DNA from: Gigantopelta aegis
Taxonomy: Eukaryota > Mollusca > Gastropoda > Neomphalida > Peltospiridae
Length of the DNA stretch: 64,000 nucleotides
Reading direction: 5' to 3'
Assembly (NCBI RefSeq): GCF_016097555.1
Contig: NC_054704.1
Location: forward strand, 46,149,026-46,213,025
Positions 60,366-64,000 of this stretch are shown piece after piece; the first letter of the stretch is position 1, and each line of letters opens with the position of its first letter. The notes beneath the pieces were generated by a model. That model saw only the letters and a list, made by a program, of their open reading frames with translations. It ran no database searches and was not told the origin of the DNA. Position numbers and translations under genes: made by a program.

Positions 60366-63300
60366 CTACATACTAACCAGTTGTATAATTAGATGCAAAT
60401 TGACTATAACTAACTAATTCCTACCACTTGTATATAGTAACATAAGTGATATTGGCTCTGATTTTAGGGCATATATCATTTCATATATACAAGTACATAG
60501 TTGAAAGATTTTACATTGAAATGTGAAGATAAAACCAAAAATATTACCATATCCGTGACTTGGTTTAGGTGGCCAGAGAAATTCCGCACCACTCTCCGAG
60601 TGTCAATATCCACAATGGAAATCGTGAAATCATCCAGCGACACAGCCAACATGGCACTGATAGAAAACAAAACATTATTTAGTTGAAATCATTAGTTATT
60701 TAGTCTATCATACATAGAAGTATATCAGGAGAGACAATACTGGAATAAGCCTTTTATACTTTAATATTTCACTGACAAGTATTTCACGAAACTTCTGGTA
60801 AAACATGAAGGTTTATTGTCAGTCCTCATAACACATGAGCACCTATAACAGTCATATTTAGAAATCATCTAGCCCCATATAAAAGCTAGCCTGTTCATTG
60901 CAGTGGGCAAGAAGAGCAAAGTACAGTTAATTAATACTTCCATATGTATTATTATGTGGGGCTAGCCTCATGTCAATGACTTTATATTTTAAAACTTCTG
61001 AACTAAAACAATGCAAAGCTATGTAAAACTATCTAGAATTATGTACAAAACATTTGAATATATTCTGCATACCTTTCCCTGTGAAGAACAATCTGTGATA
61101 TATACATTTTCAGCTGCAATGAATTGAGCAAGACTTTCTGTTTAAACTTCCAAAACTTGACACTTCCATCAGCACCGGCTGTTATGGCAAGTTGATTCAA
61201 TCCATCTATAGCAACACCTCGTACCGGGCAATCGTGGGCTGAAATAGAACAAGTGAGGGTTTTTAACTGCACTCCAATACATTGCTGAATCAGCAAAGAC
61301 TAAGGCCATGATTCCACTGCAGTCACATATGTTTTATAGATCAATATATTAGGGTGTATACTACCAAATCAAATCCCATAGACAACAATAGTAACATATG
61401 TGGCTAAAACTCCTACCTGCAGTGTATCAATCGACATAAACGCCACAGACATATATACTACCACCCCTCACACTTACCATTTATCTCACAACAAGTTGTT
61501 TTAAAATGTATCTAACAAGCGAAAGCGAGTTTAATACGTTTTTAAACAACAAGTTGCGAAATAAATGGTATCTAATAGACACGAATGTATTATACTATTT
61601 CTTACATATCCTCAAAAACCAGGTTTTAAGCAAATTTTAACATCTTTTCAACTAAAAGTTATTTACAGACTTTGCACTTGTAGCTGATTTAAACGTCACA
61701 GACACATGATTGTCAGGTTAACTATACGTCACAGTGTAATCGATTTCCACCGCACTGTTTTTTTTATTGGACGTATGGCATTGGTGACCTGGTCATCAGC
61801 AAAGAGCAGCCAGTCATATGTCTTGAAATTGTTAACACACGTACGTGTGTAAACAACTATGAGTTATTAAAAATAACGCATGATGTTCTCACCAACGGGT
61901 GTGTAAGAAAACCAATTAACACCAGATTGATTCTACTCTACCTTTCAGTTCACCGAAGGAGCCTCGTAGTTGTCCTGACTGAAGATTGTACTTGTCCACA
62001 TGACCAGAACTGTAGCCAATTATAACATAGTTCCCACAACTGCTGATGTCTACAACCTTTAAAACAAAAAAACACAAAAGTTTTTAAAAGTAAGATTTAA
62101 ATCAATGATTACTATAAATACAAGTTTAATGGGAATATATCTGTATCTGTATAATTTTGTTTTTGATAATGGATAACATATTTAAAATCAGCACAGTGAA
62201 ATTTACTTGCATGTTCAATATCTGTCACACAATTGTGACCATGCCTATTGATGTATGTTCATGCTAAATTTAAAGACTGAAAGTAATCCTAAATACAAAC
62301 ATTCTACACCATCATCACCACCAAAAAAAAAAAAAAAAATCTTATCTTGTGTTAATAGCAGTAAATAGCAGGTTGTTAAAACATTTAGTACAGGTAAACC
62401 TGCATTTCTCTGTATTACTGACCAGTTAGACCCAACCTTTTCTAACACTCTAATTTGACAGACCAGTTTGTGATTTAGGTTATCAAAAGACCATATCCAT
62501 GGCTAGCTCTGGACGACCAGAGAATTTTGCCAAATTGTCTATTAAACTTTTAAAAATGGCTGAAACACAGTTATTTACTAACAAAATATCAATTATTACA
62601 TGAAATTATTTCGCCAAATTACAATAAAATTTGCCAATTGTTTTTAAAATTTGTTATTGGTGAATTTGGTGAGTGCCAGAGCTAGCTAGCACTGATATCC
62701 AACGTTACATACATGGTGATCACCTAGATGTCAAAGTCAAACTGTCCACCACTGATATGGATTCCTTCTTATGACCCAACCATGCCAAAAAGAAGTGGCA
62801 GAAGGAAAACATGTTTAAATTTCTTTTAACCCTTGGTTTTTATAGTTGTGTAAAAAAAAACAGAATACTACACTTATGTTTGTTAGGATATCTTGTAACT
62901 TATTGACAAATGTTTTTAACACACTTTTTAATGTTTAATACATTTTGATAATTCGCAAGACATATTTTATCTAACAGCCACTCATTTAATATTCTCTCCA
63001 TAACTCTGGATGGATACACATACTAAATTATCTGAGTTTTCTCCTTTTTAAAGTTGTTACTATTGTTACACTTTATCAGATATATTATCCCCATATGTAT
63101 ATGTTTACACATACAAAACATACCTTTTAATTTTTTGCTATACTACATATATGAGTGTAATATGTAAGGCTATTATCTCACGGTACCCCAACTGGTCTGG
63201 GTATAATTAATATGTTTGGGGTTTTTTCTAAACTTTTACCTGAGCTGTGCTGTCATTGAAAGCTGCACCCTTGTTGAATCGTTGGTGTTTTAAGAAGTAG

Positions 63301-63397
63301 TGTCCCATGGTGCTCCTGTGGTAGCTCCACGTGGTGACAACGTTCAGGCCTCGGTGACAGGATACAATGTTATCCCAGTCACTCTGTCTGCTCAGCT
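51792..63397 (-). CDS. WDR36: WDR36/UTP21, C-terminal part (N-terminus outside window)
   Basis: WDR36 (yeast Utp21) is a WD40 protein of the small-subunit processome, needed for early cleavage of pre-18S rRNA in the nucleolus. Eleven exons are visible: 63397-63240, 62056-61942, 61238-61073, 60656-60548, 59933-59854, 58719-58511, 57494-57352, 55982-55863, 54879-54792, 53109-52922 and 51941-51792. Phases join throughout and give 507 residues up to TGA. The first six exons carry WD40 blades with near-identity to the human protein (LSRQSDWD, VRGVAIDGLNQL, RWLISAAMDSSIRTWDLPSG, SMSPTGDFL, GVYLWSNMTLYSFVSLSPLP). The next two hold the linker (SRWKNLLNLDVI, NKPKEPPK, APFFLPTIAGL). The last three form the Utp21 C-terminal domain (GPSAIDLEMRSLSPEGGGS, FELAQAYLGLFLK, ending TYLRSATV). 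About 440 N-terminal residues are expected upstream of 63397, beyond the window. Introns carry SINEs and MITEs but no exon is interrupted. Confidence 0.95.
52236..52444 (-). mobile_element. SINE in WDR36 intron, 3' part missing
   Basis: Minus-strand copy from the CACTTCATGAGCTACTC part of the tail to a full head (CTACATCTCGCCC). Confidence 0.85.
53510..53870. mobile_element. G-tract MITE in WDR36 intron, CATAGGCGTACAGG family
   Basis: Left end CATAGGCGTACAGG and right end CTTGTATGCTTATG are inverted. A G27 run lies near the left end. CATGGAG flanks both sides. Confidence 0.7.
55662..55790 (-). mobile_element. SINE fragment in WDR36 intron
   Basis: Diverged minus-strand head and start of centre (GATATACTGACTGTGGAGCA). 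Confidence 0.65.
56056..56319. mobile_element. pogo/Tigger-type MITE with inner duplication, WDR36 intron
   Basis: Left end CAGTGATATTCCTC and right end, inverted, CAGTGAAACTCTTC, with TA on both sides. About 100 bp of the interior (TGGAATTC, CTTTTTCAGTCCTTT, ACAGAACAGAACCTCTCTAA) is repeated twice. Confidence 0.65.
56570..56960 (+). repeat. Unclassified repeat-like segment, perhaps 5' part of a LINE
   Basis: GACTCGGAGAGCTAAGCC and TGGACTGGTCAAAGGGTAGA resemble non-coding 5' regions of animal LINEs from memory. No ORF follows. Low certainty. Confidence 0.3.
57018..57303 (-). mobile_element. SINE, tail type 1, in WDR36 intron
   Basis: Diverged minus-strand copy with shortened centre. Its head ends only about 50 bp from the exon at 57352. 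Confidence 0.8.
58070..58490. repeat. Dispersed repeat abutting a WDR36 exon
   Basis: The phrase AAAAATGGGTAAAT with GAAAGTTGAACT or GAAAGTCAAACTTGATCTGT appears twice about 165 bp apart. A diverged relative lies at 52563-52650. It ends with TATAGTCCCCTCTCCAGTTG, 20-40 bp from the donor at 58511. Confidence 0.6.
58741..59165 (-). mobile_element. SINE, type 2, split by a second SINE
   Basis: The minus-strand tail at 58741-58866 resumes as the centre at about 59119-59165 (AACAGCAAGGGATTTTTT). The gap is the CCGGCC-headed SINE, with TTTTTCCATTAA and TTTTTCATTAAC at its borders. Confidence 0.75.
58867..59104 (+). mobile_element. CCGGCC-headed SINE with its own tail
   Basis: Head CCGGCCTCAGTGGTGCAGTG, then CAATGGGTGGATGTAAGGCC. 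The tail GTCCTGGACAGATAGCTGAG to GCTTGAACCTTAATTGGATA is not found on other SINE types here. Confidence 0.75.
60290..60362. repeat. (TA)n microsatellite in WDR36 intron
   Basis: About 70 bases of TA, with ATACTA phrases on both sides. Confidence 0.95.
61353..61490 (+). repeat. Fragment of the GGTGTATACTACC element in WDR36 intron
   Basis: Matches the first 140 bp of 48446-48853 (AGTAACATATGTGGCTAAAA, CTCCTACCTGCAG). Downstream sequence then differs and resembles 19260-19520. Confidence 0.65.
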
Positions 63398-63436
63398 CTA
63401 GAATTAAACACAAGCAAACATAACATAGATGCTTCC

Positions 63437-63557
63437 CCCCACCGGCCTCAGTGGTGTAGTGGTCACCAAGTTCAAGGCTGGTAGGTACTGGGTTGTGGCC
63501 AAACTGAGGTAAAGGGGATTTTTCATTGCAGTACCAGAGTGCACAGCTAGACTCATT
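63437..63557 (+). mobile_element. CCGGCC-headed SINE, start only
   Basis: Head CCGGCCTCAGTGGTGTAGTG and body up to the point where the minisatellite begins. Confidence 0.7.
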
Positions 63558-64000
63558 GAAGAGATGTAAGGCCACACACACTAAATTCACACACATGAGA
63601 TGTAAGGCTACACACACTAAATTCACACAAGAGATGTAAGGCAACACACTAAATTCCACACAAGAGATGTAAGATTACACACTAAATTCACACATAAGAG
63701 ATGTAAGGCTACACACACTAAATTTCACACAAGAGGTATAAGGCTAAAACACTAAATTTCACACAAGAGATGTAATGCTATACACACTAAATTCACACAC
63801 AAGAGATGTAAGGCTACACACACTAAATTTCACACAAGAGATATAAGGCTAACACACTAAATTTCACACAAGAGATGTAATGCTATACACACTAAATTCA
63901 CACACGAGATGTAAGGCTACACACACTAAATTTCACACAAGAGATGTAAGGATACACACATTAAATTTCACACAAGAGATGTAAGGCTACACACACTAAA
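63558..64000. repeat. 33-36-bp minisatellite running off the window
   Basis: GAGATGTAAGGCTACACACA-type units repeat more than twelve times to the last base. The unit resembles the GGATGTAAGGCCACTACA part of the SINE just before it. Confidence 0.9.

Overview
This window is animal nuclear DNA. It is AT-rich, full of microsatellites, has intron-split genes, and is packed with short transposons. A lophotrochozoan, most likely a gastropod mollusc, fits best. The inference rests on dozens of copies of modular tRNA-headed SINEs of a kind described in gastropods and bivalves, TTAA-flanked and G-tract MITEs, and the divergence of the two host proteins from their vertebrate relatives. No bacterial, viral, LTR-element or CRISPR signal was recognised.

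Only two host genes can be supported, both on the minus strand. The first is a ceramide kinase-like gene (CERK family) at 26128-16968. I could join nine exons with consistent phase and GT/AG borders into a 467-residue protein with the NPNSG, GGDG and GIIPAGSGDC kinase motifs. The second is the C-terminal part of WDR36/UTP21, a small-subunit processome protein used in 18S rRNA maturation. Eleven exons run from 63397 to the stop at 51792, and the N-terminal half lies beyond the right edge. The two genes have no obvious functional link.

The rest is mostly mobile-element sediment. From 1 to 15 kb there are SINEs in both orientations, several palindromic MITEs and a decayed Tc1-type transposon (about 12.2-13.4 kb). 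From 26 to 51 kb, between the genes, lie a 123-bp and a 64-bp tandem array, a foldback element, a 1.39-kb Tigger/pogo derivative (40296-41686), a LINE remnant (about 41.7-43.4 kb) and more SINEs and MITEs. Introns of both genes carry the same kinds of repeats.

The most interesting signals are at the level of element architecture. A palindromic MITE family makes perfect 9-bp target duplications and includes a complete 56-bp member. A MITE interrupts a 64-bp satellite, so its empty site can be read in the neighbouring units. One SINE has a swapped tRNA head on a shared tail, and another has a triplicated B-box segment. Several MITE families carry the long G/C homopolymers. A SINE-plus-repeat block occurs twice in inverted orientation 16 kb apart. 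The ceramide kinase-like protein lacks the stretch that holds the CXXXCXXC motif in human CERK. I did not find a convincing new multi-gene system.
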